Shown here: positions 30,756 to 39,821 of the stretch, in pieces
How the letters are laid out: each line of letters begins with the position of its first letter
Position numbering within the stretch: the first letter of the stretch is position 1
From: Micromonospora yasonensis
Lineage (GTDB): Bacteria > Actinomycetota > Actinomycetes > Mycobacteriales > Micromonosporaceae
Assembly (NCBI RefSeq): GCF_026013475.1
Contig: NZ_JAPDPH010000045.1
Coordinates: 1 to 40,930, forward strand
Direction: 5' to 3'
DNA length: 40,930 nt
Position numbers and translations under genes: made by a program
The notes under the pieces: model-generated
Database searches by the model: none
Seen by the model: the letters and a program-made list of their open reading frames with translations, nothing else
What the model was told of the DNA's origin: nothing

Positions 30756-32501
30756 TCATACGCCGCGGTCCGGTGTGCTCCGCAGAGCCTCGGTCTCCGT
30801 TCGGTCCACGACGAAGCCGCCGTTCCCGTCGTCGACGACGGCGACGCCGTACGCGGTGCGGGCGGCGGCCACCGAGACGTAGCCGGCCCGCACGTCGGCG
30901 AGCACCTCCTCGACCGGGCGCTGCCGCGGCGGGCCGAAGCCACCGCCGCCGCCGAGCTCCACCACGTGGCTGTCCCCGTCGGCCAGCGCGAACCCGGTGA
31001 CCTTGCCGTTGTCGAACCGGACGGTCTCGCCGTCGGCCCGTTCGACCCACACCCGGTTCGGCGCGGCGTCCCCGCCGCCGGCCAGGCCCCAGGGCGCGCA
31101 GGCGGTGCGCTCGATCCAGGTGTCCACGTGCGCCGGCGTACGCAGGCGCACCCGCAGCCGGGTGCCGAGGCCGCCCCGGTGCCGGCCGGGCCCGCCGGAG
31201 TCCTCGCGCAGGGCGTACTCGTCGACCGTCACCATGGGGTACTTGACCTCGAGCACCTCGACGGGGGCGTTGTGGGTGTCGCCGTCGTTGACGCAGATCG
31301 TGGCGTTCTGCCCGTCCGCCCGGGAGGTGGCGCCCCAGCCGCCGCCCTGTGGCCCGCCGACGAACTGGAAGAACCGGCCGGTGCGCTGGTCGACGCCGTA
31401 GGTGTGGGTCATGCCGAGTTCGGCGTGGTGGCCGGCGACGCAGGCGTCGGGCAGCACCTCGGCCATCGCCCGGAAGACGCAGTCGACCACGGTCATCGGG
31501 TACGTCATCCACCACCGCATGGCCGCCGGCTTGGTGGCGCTGACCACGGTGCCCGGCGGCAGGATCACCTCGAGCGGGCGCAGCGAGCCCTCGTTGATGG
31601 GGAATTCGACCGGCGAGGTGAGGCACTTGAACGCCACCTGGGCGGCGGACCGGCCGGCGGTGGCGCCGGAGTTGAAGTAGCCGGCTACCTGGGGGCTCAT
31701 CCCGCTGAGGTCCACCGTGAAGGTGTCGCCGTCGACGAGCACCCGGACGCGTACCGGGATCCGTCGCCCCGGGGTGACCCCGTCGTCGTCCATGTACGCC
31801 TCGGCCGCGTACTCGCCGTCGGGGATGCGGGCGACGGCCCGGCGGGCCAGTTCCTCGCTGCGTCGGAACAGGTCGGCGATGCTCGCCCGCACCGCCGCGA
31901 CGCCGTACCGGGCGAGCATGGCGCGCATCCGGGTCTCGCCGGTGCGGATGGCGGCGATCTGTGCCCGGAAGTCGCCCATGGCGAGGTCCGGGAAGCGGAC
32001 GTTGGTGGCGATCAGCCGGGTCAGCTCGTCGTCCTGGACGCCCTCCTTGAAGATCTTCACGATCGGGACCTGGAGCCCCTCGGCGTAGATGTCGGTGGTG
32101 GTGCCGCCGAGCACGCCGCCCACGTCGATCCAGTGGGCCATCGAGGAGGCGAAGGCGACCAGCTCGCCGTCGTGGAAGATCGGCAGCGTGAAGATCATGT
32201 GGTTGAGGTGGCTGCCGACGATGTAGGCGTCGTTGGTGAGCAGGATGTCGCCGGGCTTCATGCCGTCCGGCCCGTACAAGGCCAGCTTCGCCTTGATGGC
32301 GTCGGACAGGCCGCCCATGAACATCGGCAGGCCGAGGCCGATCGAGATGGGGTCGCCGGCCGCGTCGAACAGCCCGACGGTGAAGTCCTGGGCCTCGTAG
32401 ATGATGAGGTTGTAGGCGGTGCGCATCAGGTTCGTCTTCATCTCCTCGGTGATGGAGACGAAGCCGGCGCGGATGATCTCGGCGGTGATCGGGTCGACCA
32501 T
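30756..32501 (-). CDS. hyuB: Hydantoinase B / oxoprolinase subunit
   Basis: A 581-residue subunit of the HyuB/OXP family (PF02538 type): DPITAEIIRAGFVSITEEMK, then GDILLTNDAYIVGSHLNHMI, FASSMAHWIDVGG, GYFNSGATAGRSAAQVAFKC and LEVKYPMVTVDEYALREDSG, GGPGRHRGGLG. With HyuA it opens a lactam or imide ring at the cost of ATP. The start is one base after the hyuA stop (TGAgATG), so translation is coupled. Length is normal for bacterial HyuB. Confidence 0.93.
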   Translation of the reverse strand: MVDPITAEIIRAGFVSITEEMKTNLMRTAYNLIIYEAQDFTVGLFDAAGDPISIGLGLPMFMGGLSDAIKAKLALYGPDGMKPGDILLTNDAYIVGSHLNHMIFTLPIFHDGELVAFASSMAHWIDVGGVLGGTTTDIYAEGLQVPIVKIFKEGVQDDELTRLIATNVRFPDLAMGDFRAQIAAIRTGETRMRAMLARYGVAAVRASIADLFRRSEELARRAVARIPDGEYAAEAYMDDDGVTPGRRIPVRVRVLVDGDTFTVDLSGMSPQVAGYFNSGATAGRSAAQVAFKCLTSPVEFPINEGSLRPLEVILPPGTVVSATKPAAMRWWMTYPMTVVDCVFRAMAEVLPDACVAGHHAELGMTHTYGVDQRTGRFFQFVGGPQGGGWGATSRADGQNATICVNDGDTHNAPVEVLEVKYPMVTVDEYALREDSGGPGRHRGGLGTRLRVRLRTPAHVDTWIERTACAPWGLAGGGDAAPNRVWVERADGETVRFDNGKVTGFALADGDSHVVELGGGGGFGPPRQRPVEEVLADVRAGYVSVAAARTAYGVAVVDDGNGGFVVDRTETEALRSTPDRGV

Positions 32502-32502
32502 C

Positions 32503-34560
32503 TCAGGCTCCGATCTCGACCAGCAGGTTTCCGAACTCGTCCACCCGGGCCGTGTCGCCCGGTCGCAGCAGGGTGGTGGTGGTCGGTTCCTCGATCGCGG
32601 CCGGCCCGGCGATCCGGTTGCCGGCGAGCAGCCCGGCCCGGTCGAACACGGCGGTGGGCACCGCGCCGTCGGCCGGGTCGAAGACCACGTGCCGGGTGCC
32701 GGTGCGGGCTTGCGCGGGTGGGGCGAGGTCCCCGGCGGCGACCTTCGGGACGTCCGGCTTGGTGAGTTTGCCGACCGCCGACACCCGCAGGCTCACCACC
32801 TGGGCGGGCTCGCCGGGGGCGCTGTGGCTGTAGCGCTGTTCGTGTGCCGCGTCGAAGGCGTGCTTGAGCGGGTCCTCCCCGTCGGCGGTGACGAGCAGCG
32901 GCGGCGCGGGCAGCGTCACGGTGTGTTCCTGGCCGACGTAGCGCATGTCGGCGGCGCGCCGGAACTCCACCTGGTCGAACCCGATGGCACTGTCGTGGAG
33001 CTGTTGCGCGCACTCGACCTCCAGCGCCCGGTACGCCTCCTCGATCTCGTGGGGATCGGTGGCGCCGAGCGTGCGTACCCCGGTCTGCACCAGGTCGAGC
33101 CGGGCGTCCGCCATGAGCATGCCGAGCGCGGAGAAGACCGCGGGGACCGGCGGGATCACCACCCGGGTGATGCCCAGTTCGCGGGCGACCAGGGAGATGT
33201 GCAGCGGCCCGTTGCCGCCGTACGCGAACAGGGCGAAGTCGCGCGGGTCCAGGCCGCGCTCGGTGGTGACCGCGCGGACCGAGTTGGCCATGGCGGCCGC
33301 GCCGATGGCGATGATGCCGGCGGCGGCGGTGACGGGGTCGAGGCCGAGCCGGCCGGCGAGCGCCCGGACCACGCGGTGTGCGGCGTCCCCGTCGATCGGC
33401 AGGTCGCCGGAGAGCCGGCCGTCCGGCGACAGGTGGCCCAGGACCACGGCCGCGTCGGTGATGGTGGGTTCGGTGCCGCCGCGCCCGAAGCAGGCCGGGC
33501 CGGGTTCGGCGCCGGCGCTGCGCGGGCCGACGTGGATGCCGCCCGCCTCGTCGAGCCAGGCGACGCTGCCGCCGCCGGTGCCCACCTCGACGATGTCCAG
33601 GCACGGGATGCGGATGGGCAGCCCGGTGCGGTAGCCGCCCAGGAAGTAGTCGCTGGCGACCGGGAAGGTGAGATCCCGGATGACGGCGGACTTGGCGGTG
33701 GTGCCACCCATGTCGAAGGCGATCGCCTCGCGGTAGCCGAGGGCCTCGCAGAGCGCGATGGTGCCGACCACTCCCCCGGCCGGTCCGGACTCCAGCATCT
33801 GCACGCACTGGGCCGAGGCGGTGGCCACGTCGGAGACGCCACCGTTGGACTGCATGATCGCCACGGACGTACGCGCGCCGCCCTGGCGTAGCCGCTCGTC
33901 GAGGCGGCCGAGGTAGTCGCTGACGATCGGCCCGACGAAGGCGTTGGCGACGACCGTCGAGGTGCGTTCGAACTCGCGGTACTCACGGCTGATCTCGTGC
34001 GACAGGGTGACGTAGGCACCGGGCAGTTCCGCGCGGAGAATCTCGCCGAGGCGGCGTTCGTGTGCCGGGTTGCGGTAGGCGTGCAGGAAGGCCACGGCCA
34101 CCGCCTCGACGCCCAGCCCGGCCAGTTTCCGGGCCATCACCTGCGCCTGCTGCTCGTCCAGCGGGCGCATCACCGTGCCGTCGGCCGCGATCCGCTCCGG
34201 CACCTCGAAGACCATCTCCCGGGGTACGAGCGGCCGGTGCCGGGTGAAGGAGAGGTTGAACGCGTCCGGGCGGTTGATCCGGCCGATCTCGTAGACGTCG
34301 CGGAACCCGGCCGTGGTGACCAGGGCGGTACGCGCGCCCCGGCGCTCGATGAGCGCGTTCACCACGATCGTGCTGCCGTGGATGAGGAAGGCGAGTTCGT
34401 CGAGCGGTACGTCGGCGGCGTCGAGCCCGTCGAACACCCCCTGGATCAGGTCGCGGGGCGTGCTGAGCGCCTTGCCCAGGAGCAGCTCACCGGTCTGTTC
34501 GTGGTACGCGACCACATCGGTGAAGGTCCCTCCGATGTCGACCGCCGCCCTGATCGGCAT
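32503..34560 (-). CDS. hyuA: Hydantoinase A / oxoprolinase subunit
   Basis: A 685-residue ATP-binding subunit of the HyuA family (PF05378/PF01968 type). The N-terminal motif is AVDIGGTFTDVVAY, the central block is AIAFDMGGTTAKSAVIRD with GGGSVAWLDEAGGIHVGPRS, and the C-terminus carries DMRYVGQEHTVTLP. It hydrolyses ATP to drive ring opening of 5-oxoproline-, hydantoin- or similar substrates, with HyuB. AAGGAGA precedes ATG 34560. First gene of the leftward operon, facing the FAH-like operon across the shared promoter. Confidence 0.93.
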   Translation of the reverse strand: MPIRAAVDIGGTFTDVVAYHEQTGELLLGKALSTPRDLIQGVFDGLDAADVPLDELAFLIHGSTIVVNALIERRGARTALVTTAGFRDVYEIGRINRPDAFNLSFTRHRPLVPREMVFEVPERIAADGTVMRPLDEQQAQVMARKLAGLGVEAVAVAFLHAYRNPAHERRLGEILRAELPGAYVTLSHEISREYREFERTSTVVANAFVGPIVSDYLGRLDERLRQGGARTSVAIMQSNGGVSDVATASAQCVQMLESGPAGGVVGTIALCEALGYREAIAFDMGGTTAKSAVIRDLTFPVASDYFLGGYRTGLPIRIPCLDIVEVGTGGGSVAWLDEAGGIHVGPRSAGAEPGPACFGRGGTEPTITDAAVVLGHLSPDGRLSGDLPIDGDAAHRVVRALAGRLGLDPVTAAAGIIAIGAAAMANSVRAVTTERGLDPRDFALFAYGGNGPLHISLVARELGITRVVIPPVPAVFSALGMLMADARLDLVQTGVRTLGATDPHEIEEAYRALEVECAQQLHDSAIGFDQVEFRRAADMRYVGQEHTVTLPAPPLLVTADGEDPLKHAFDAAHEQRYSHSAPGEPAQVVSLRVSAVGKLTKPDVPKVAAGDLAPPAQARTGTRHVVFDPADGAVPTAVFDRAGLLAGNRIAGPAAIEEPTTTTLLRPGDTARVDEFGNLLVEIGA

Positions 34561-34593
34561 GTCTTCTCCTTAGCCAGTCCGCGCCGGCAAACC

Positions 34594-34646
34594 TGCATCC
34601 GATTGCGCCGCAACTGTATCCAGATCGCGCTTCGTAGTCTACAGTT
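34594..34646. promoter_or_regulatory. Shared divergent promoter/operator of the catabolic cluster
   Basis: Inverted AACTGTA (34612-34618) and TACAGTT (34640-34646) put a TACAGT -10 box on each strand, facing away from each other 21 bases apart. Overlapping these are two near-direct repeats, TGCATCCGATTGCGC (34594-34608) and TGTATCCAGATCGCGC (34615-34630), whose starts are 21 bases apart. The layout suggests back-to-back promoters under one regulator. I see no clear -35 on either strand. Confidence 0.5.
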
Positions 34647-34728
34647 CACGTTCAAGCATGTGGAGGCGTCGATCAATCTTCCCCCGTCGCCGGCGCAACC
34701 GTGGTCCGGTGGCGAGAAAGGACAGAGC

Positions 34729-35556
34729 ATGCGACTGACGACGATCCGCCGGGACGGGGACACGTTCGCCGGCCGGGTGGAGGGCGGCGAGGTGGTCCTG
34801 CTGCCGTTCCGGGACGTCGGGGAACTCCTCGCCTCCGGCGCCGACTGGCGCGAGCGCGCCGCCGCGCCGACCGCGCCGTCGGTGCCCCTGGCCGGGGCCG
34901 ACTTCGCCCCGCTCACCCCCCGGCCGGAGAAGATCATCTGTGTCGGCGTCAACTACGCCTCGCACATCGCCGAGGTCGGGCTGCCGACACCGGAGCACCT
35001 GACGATCTTCGCCAAGTACAGCCGCAGCCTGATCGGCGCGTACGACGACATCGTGCTGCCGCCGCAGTCCCACGCCGTCGACTGGGAGGTCGAACTCGGC
35101 GTGGTCATCGGCCGCCCGGTCCGGCACGCGAACCCCGAGGAGGCGCTGGCGGCCGTGGCCGGCTACACGATCGTCAACGACGTCACGATGCGCGACTGGC
35201 AGCTGCGTACCTCGCAGTTCCTGCAGGGCAAGACGTTCGAGGCGTCCACCCCGGTCGGTCCGTTCCTGGTCACGCCGGACGAGGTCGACCACGCCCGCGC
35301 CTTGGACATGACCTGCGCGGTGGACGACACCGTCATGCAGAAGGCCAGCACCGGCGAGCTGCTCTTCCCGGTCGGCGAGATCATCGCGTACCTCAGCTCG
35401 ATCATCACCCTGGTGCCCGGAGACCTCATCGCCACCGGCACGCCGGCCGGGATCGGCGCGGCCCGCAAGCCGCCCGTCTTCCTCGCCGCCGGCCAGACCC
35501 TGCGGACCGGGATCGCCGGCCTCGGCGAGCAGGCCAACCGGTGCGTCGCCGCCTGA
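34729..35556 (+). CDS. Fumarylacetoacetate hydrolase-family enzyme
   Basis: A 275-residue metal-dependent hydrolase or decarboxylase of the FAH family. The cation site is E120-V-E122 (VDWEVELGVVIGRP) and D151 (IVNDVTMRDWQ), with GVNYASHIAEVG preceding and SSIITLVPGDLIATGTPAGI at the C-terminus. The family cleaves C-C bonds of acylpyruvates or tautomerises and decarboxylates dicarboxylates. It is first in the rightward operon with the acyl-CoA ligase and MFS genes. The leader from the predicted -10 is about 80 bases; AAAGGA precedes the ATG. Confidence 0.92.
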   Translation: MRLTTIRRDGDTFAGRVEGGEVVLLPFRDVGELLASGADWRERAAAPTAPSVPLAGADFAPLTPRPEKIICVGVNYASHIAEVGLPTPEHLTIFAKYSRSLIGAYDDIVLPPQSHAVDWEVELGVVIGRPVRHANPEEALAAVAGYTIVNDVTMRDWQLRTSQFLQGKTFEASTPVGPFLVTPDEVDHARALDMTCAVDDTVMQKASTGELLFPVGEIIAYLSSIITLVPGDLIATGTPAGIGAARKPPVFLAAGQTLRTGIAGLGEQANRCVAA

Positions 35557-35572
35557 GCCGAGAGGAGGCCCC

Positions 35573-37120
35573 ATGCACCTGATCGAGTACTTCGACCGCG
35601 GCGTACGGCTCAACCCGGACGGGGTCGCGTTCGTCCGCCCCGACGGCACCGGCGCGGTCACGTACGCCGAGGCGGAGGCCATCACCCACCGGGTGGCGGC
35701 GGCGCTGCGGCGGGTGGGCCTGCCACCGGGTGCGCCCGTCGCGGTGGCCAGCCCCAACTCGCCGATCGTCTTCCCCTGCGTGCTCGGCGTGCTGCGGGCC
35801 GGCTGCACCTGGGTGACGGTCAACGCCCGGTCCACGCCGCAGGAGATCGCCACGCTGCTGCGGACCGTCGACGCCCGCGCCCTGCTCTACGCGGCCGGGG
35901 CCGCCGTGGACCAGCTCCGCGAGTCCGTGCCGAGCATCGAGCACTACGTGGCGATGGACGAGCCGGCCGGCGACGACCCGGGGCTGGACGAGTGGCTGGC
36001 ACCGGCGGGCACCCGGGTGCCCCTGCCCCCGCTCGACGAGGAGGCGATCGCCGCACTGATCGCCACCGGCGGCACCACCGGGCGCTCCAAGGTCGTCCGG
36101 GTGTCCCACCGCGCCTTCGCCACGATGGTCGCCGGGTTCCACGCCCACATGCCGGAGCGGAACCCGGTGCACCTGGTCGCCGCGCCGATGACCCACGCCG
36201 CCGGCGCCGTGGTGTTCCCGGTGCTGAGCGCGGGTGGCACCAACGTCGTCCACAGCACGGTGGTGCCCGGGGAGATCCTGGCGTCGATCGAACGCCACCG
36301 GGTCACCCGGCTGTTCCTGCCACCCACGGCGGTCTACGCCCTGCTCGCCGACCCCGACGTCCGCCGCCGGGACGTGTCGAGCCTGCGCTACTTCCTCTAC
36401 GGCGCGGCGCCCATGTCCGTGGAAAAGCTGAAGGAGGCGCTGGACGTCTTCGGGCCGGTCATGGCCCAGTTCTACGGCCAGACCGAACTGCCGATGCTGT
36501 GCACCTTCCTCAGCCCGGAGGAGCACGCCGAGGCGCTGGCCGATCCGGCGTTGCAGCGGCGGCTCGCCAGCTGCGGACGGCAGAGCGTCGTCGCGAACGT
36601 CGCCGTGTTCGGCGACGACGGCCCCTGCCCGACGGGCGAGCCCGGCGAGATCGTGGTCCGCAGCTCGCTGCGGATGAGCGGATACCTGCACGAGCCCGAG
36701 CAGACCGCCGCGGTGCGGCTCGACGGCGGCTGGCAGGCCACCGGGGACGTCGGCTACCTGGACGACGACGGCTACGTCTACCTGGTCGACCGCAAGCGCG
36801 ACCTGATCATCTCCGGTGGCTTCAACGTCTTCCCCAGCGAGGTCGAGCAGGTCATCTGGGCCCACCCGGCAGTCAAGGACTGCGCCGTGATCGGGCTGCC
36901 GGACGAGAAGTGGGGCGAGCGCGTCACCGCGGTCGTCGAGGTCAAGCCCGGCGCCGAGGTCGACGCCGCGGACCTCATCGCACTCTGCAAGCAGCGGGTC
37001 GGCAGCGTCAAAGCCCCGAAGGAGGTCCTGTTCCGTCAACTTCCCCGGTCCGCCGTCGGCAAGGTGCTCAAGCGCGAACTGCGCGAGGAGTACTGGGCCG
37101 GGCAGGCGCGACGGGTCTAG
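35573..37120 (+). CDS. Acyl-CoA ligase (AMP-binding, ANL superfamily)
   Basis: A 515-residue adenylate-forming enzyme. The phosphate loop ALIATGGTTGRSKVVRV is at residues 161-177, the Y(G/A)QTE motif is FYGQTELPM, TGDVGYLDDDGYVYLVDRKR contains the adenosine-binding Asp and hinge, and SAVGKVLKREL carries the catalytic Lys. It activates an organic acid as its CoA thioester in the cytoplasm. The specificity (aryl, fatty or small acid) is not decided by the sequence. It begins 16 bases after the FAH-like stop, with AGAGGAGG before the ATG. Confidence 0.93.
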   Translation: MHLIEYFDRGVRLNPDGVAFVRPDGTGAVTYAEAEAITHRVAAALRRVGLPPGAPVAVASPNSPIVFPCVLGVLRAGCTWVTVNARSTPQEIATLLRTVDARALLYAAGAAVDQLRESVPSIEHYVAMDEPAGDDPGLDEWLAPAGTRVPLPPLDEEAIAALIATGGTTGRSKVVRVSHRAFATMVAGFHAHMPERNPVHLVAAPMTHAAGAVVFPVLSAGGTNVVHSTVVPGEILASIERHRVTRLFLPPTAVYALLADPDVRRRDVSSLRYFLYGAAPMSVEKLKEALDVFGPVMAQFYGQTELPMLCTFLSPEEHAEALADPALQRRLASCGRQSVVANVAVFGDDGPCPTGEPGEIVVRSSLRMSGYLHEPEQTAAVRLDGGWQATGDVGYLDDDGYVYLVDRKRDLIISGGFNVFPSEVEQVIWAHPAVKDCAVIGLPDEKWGERVTAVVEVKPGAEVDAADLIALCKQRVGSVKAPKEVLFRQLPRSAVGKVLKRELREEYWAGQARRV

Positions 37121-37145
37121 CGCATGCCAGCACGAGGAGCCCCCG

Positions 37146-38561
37146 ATGCCACAGAGAGGTCAGCTTCGACAGACTGAGACGGCCACCGCGGAGCAGACGG
37201 CCGGGGACATCCCGGCCCGCATCGAGCGCATCCCGGTGGGCCGGTTCCACTACCGGCTCGCCGGCACGCTCGGCGTCGGCACCTTCTTCGACGGGTTCGA
37301 CTCGACCAGCATCGCGGTCATCCTGACCGTGATCATCGCGTACTTCGACATCAGCACCGCGCAGGCCGGCATCCTGGTCGCCGCCGGCTACCTGGGCCAG
37401 TTCCTGGGCGCGCTGGTGATCGGCGCGCTGGCCGACCGGTTCGGCCGGCGGCCGGCGTTCGTCCTGTCCCTGGTCACCTTCGGCGTCTTCTCCGCCGTGT
37501 GCGCCCTCGCCTGGAGCGCCCCGAGTCTCGGCGTGCTCCGCGCGGTGCAGGGCCTCGGCCTCGGCGCCGAGGTGCCGGTGGCGGCGACGCTGGTCAACGA
37601 GTACCTGGGCGCCCGCAACCGGGGCCGGATCGCCGTCGCCTACCAGTCCACCTTCAACTGGGGGCTGCTCGCGGCACCGATCGTCGGGATCGTCGCGCTG
37701 CAGGGCTTCGGCGAGGACGCCGGCTGGCGGGTGCTGCTCGCGGTCGGCGCGCTGCCCGTCCTCGTCGCCGCGTACGCCTGGTTCCGGCTGCCCGAGTCCG
37801 CCCGCTGGCTGGCGCAGCGGGGCCGCCGCGCGGAGGCCGAGGCGTACGTGGCCCGGATGGAGCAGGAGGCGACCGCGCGCGGGGTGGACCTCGCGCCACC
37901 GCAGCCGTCACCGCCGGCCGCCAACAGCCGGCTGCGGCTCGGGGAACTGTTCGCCCCGACGTACCGGCGGCGCACCCTGATGCTGGCGGCGCTGTGGTTC
38001 CTGACCTACTTCGTCGGCTACGGGTACGCGGTGTGGATGCCGACGCTGTACGTGCGGATCGGCGGTCTGAAGACCACGCAGGCGCTGGGGTTGACCGTAC
38101 TGCTCGGCGTGCTGCAACTGGCGATGGTCTACGTGACCGCGTTCCTGGCCGACCGGGTCGGCCGGAAACCGCTGCTGACCTGGAGCTTCGTCATCATGGC
38201 GGCCAGCGGGCTGGTGGGCTTCGTGGGCGTCGGCGTGCTGGCGGTGCACACCTGGCCGATGCTGCTGGCGACGGCGGCGCTGTTCGCGGTCGGCGGCACC
38301 GCCCCGACCAGCGCCCTCTACCTCTACACGGCGGAGCTGTATCCCACCCGGATGCGGGCCTGGGCGACCTCGACGTGCAGCAGCGTCAACCGGCTGGCCA
38401 GCATCCTCTCCCCGCTGCTGGTCGGCGCGCTGCTCGGCACCAGCCTCGGGGCCGGACCGGTGTTCCTGTCCTTCGCGCTCGCCAGCGCCGTCGCCCTCGT
38501 CGTGGTCGTGATGGCCGGCATCGAGACCCGCCGGCGACGACTGGAGGACATCTCCCGATAG
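37146..38561 (+). CDS. MFS transporter (AAHS / sugar-porter-like)
   Basis: A 471-residue transporter with 12 transmembrane segments. Motif A GALADRFGRRP follows segment 2 and a second copy AFLADRVGRKP follows segment 8. The first segment, FFDGFDSTSIAVILTVI, carries the Asp found in aromatic-acid/H+ symporters. PESARWLAQRGR ends the first half. It probably imports the substrate of the cluster by proton symport. It is 25 bases after the ligase, and a terminator follows. Confidence 0.92.
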   Translation: MPQRGQLRQTETATAEQTAGDIPARIERIPVGRFHYRLAGTLGVGTFFDGFDSTSIAVILTVIIAYFDISTAQAGILVAAGYLGQFLGALVIGALADRFGRRPAFVLSLVTFGVFSAVCALAWSAPSLGVLRAVQGLGLGAEVPVAATLVNEYLGARNRGRIAVAYQSTFNWGLLAAPIVGIVALQGFGEDAGWRVLLAVGALPVLVAAYAWFRLPESARWLAQRGRRAEAEAYVARMEQEATARGVDLAPPQPSPPAANSRLRLGELFAPTYRRRTLMLAALWFLTYFVGYGYAVWMPTLYVRIGGLKTTQALGLTVLLGVLQLAMVYVTAFLADRVGRKPLLTWSFVIMAASGLVGFVGVGVLAVHTWPMLLATAALFAVGGTAPTSALYLYTAELYPTRMRAWATSTCSSVNRLASILSPLLVGALLGTSLGAGPVFLSFALASAVALVVVVMAGIETRRRRLEDISR

Positions 38562-38576
38562 CGGCGTCCAAGACGT

Positions 38577-38613
38577 CCGCCCGGTCGCCAGGGTGCCGCT
38601 GGTGACCGGGCGG
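38577..38613. terminator. 15-bp hairpin terminator
   Basis: CCGCCCGGTCGCCAG (38577-38591) pairs with CTGGTGACCGGGCGG (38599-38613), with one G-T pair, around a 7-base loop. It separates the convergent MFS and TetR genes. Confidence 0.8.
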
Positions 38614-38621
38614 GCCGACGC

Positions 38622-39821
38622 TCAGGGGGCAAGCCCGAGCAGGTGCGCGGCGATCGCCTCCAGGGTGGCCGGCAGCGCCGGGTACGCCCGGACCCGAGGG
38701 GTACGGGCAGCGTCGTTGGCGACGGTGAGCACGGCCTGCACCCGTACCCGGGCGGCGGTGGGATCGAGGCCGGGACGCGTCGCGCGCAGCAGGTGCACCC
38801 ACTCGCCGATGTAGTCGTGCTGGGTCTGCCGGCTCTCCCGGCGCTCGGCCTCCGGCAGGTGTTCCACCTCGGTGATCAGCAGGTCGACCAGGTCGTGATG
38901 GGCCTGGGTGAAGCCGACGTAGCCGCGGACCAGCGTGCGCAGCCCGTCGGTGGCGTCGCCGGCCGTGCGGTACGCGGTGGCGACATCCGTGAGCAGCACG
39001 GCCGCGCCGCGCCGCAGGGCGGTGACCAGCAGGTCCAGCTTGCTGGGGAAGTGGTGATAGACGCTCGGCCCGGCGATGCCCACGGCGGCGGCGATGTCCT
39101 CGATGCCGACCTCGGTGTAGCCGTGCGCGGCGAACATCCGTACGGCCTGGATGAGCAGCGCCTCGCGGCGCGCGGCCGGCACCAGCCGGGCCGGGTCCGG
39201 TCGTGGTGCCGGCACCGGGGCGGGCTCCGGCAGCACCGTGTCCAGCACCGCGCCGCACAGCTCGGCCAGCAGCTCGTCGTACTCGGGTCGGGGCAGGTCG
39301 AGCCGGTGGAACGAGACGCTGGTCAGGGCGCTGATCATGGCCCAGGCGAGCAGCTCGGCGGCGGCCGGGTCGAGGTCCGGCCGGACGACGCGCACCTGCC
39401 GGGCGAGCAGCGCGCCGATCCCGTGCAGCTCGGCACGGAACACCCCCCGGTCCGCGGGCGTCAAGTGCCGGGCCTCCCGCTGCCACAGCAGGCCGAGCTG
39501 CCGGTGGTCCAGGGCGAGGGCGCCGAGCCGGTTCAGCGCGGCCGCCCGGTCGGTCAGGTCGAGGTCGGTCAGCAGTTCCCGTACCGGGGTGAGGCCGCCG
39601 GTGAGCACCTCGCTCAGCAGGTGCTGCTTGCCGGCGACGTGCCGGTACAGGGCGGACGGGCCCACGCCGACCGCCTCGGCGAGGTCGCCCATGGTGAGCT
39701 GGCCGTAGCCACGGCGGTGGAACAGATCGGCGGCGGCGGCGAGGATCAGCTCCCGCCGGTTGCGGGGCCGGGTGCCGCGCGGCGGGCGGGCCGGGGTCGG
39801 GGTGGCGGTGGGCGGGGTCAC
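38622..39821 (-). CDS. Tandem TetR-family transcriptional regulator (two DNA-binding domains)
   Basis: A 399-residue protein with two complete TetR units. The first HTH is near residues 20-70 (RRELILAAAADLFHRRGYGQ, then LTMGDLAEAVGVGPSALYRH); the second near 225-275 (REALLIQAVRMFAAHGYTEV, GIEDIAAAVGIAGPSVYHH). Each is followed by its own helical ligand-binding half. GTG 39821 overlaps the stop of the acyl-CoA dehydrogenase (GTGA), so it belongs to that operon and probably controls it. A single chain with two HTHs could bind DNA as a pseudo-dimer. Confidence 0.92.
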   Translation of the reverse strand: MTPPTATPTPARPPRGTRPRNRRELILAAAADLFHRRGYGQLTMGDLAEAVGVGPSALYRHVAGKQHLLSEVLTGGLTPVRELLTDLDLTDRAAALNRLGALALDHRQLGLLWQREARHLTPADRGVFRAELHGIGALLARQVRVVRPDLDPAAAELLAWAMISALTSVSFHRLDLPRPEYDELLAELCGAVLDTVLPEPAPVPAPRPDPARLVPAARREALLIQAVRMFAAHGYTEVGIEDIAAAVGIAGPSVYHHFPSKLDLLVTALRRGAAVLLTDVATAYRTAGDATDGLRTLVRGYVGFTQAHHDLVDLLITEVEHLPEAERRESRQTQHDYIGEWVHLLRATRPGLDPTAARVRVQAVLTVANDAARTPRVRAYPALPATLEAIAAHLLGLAP

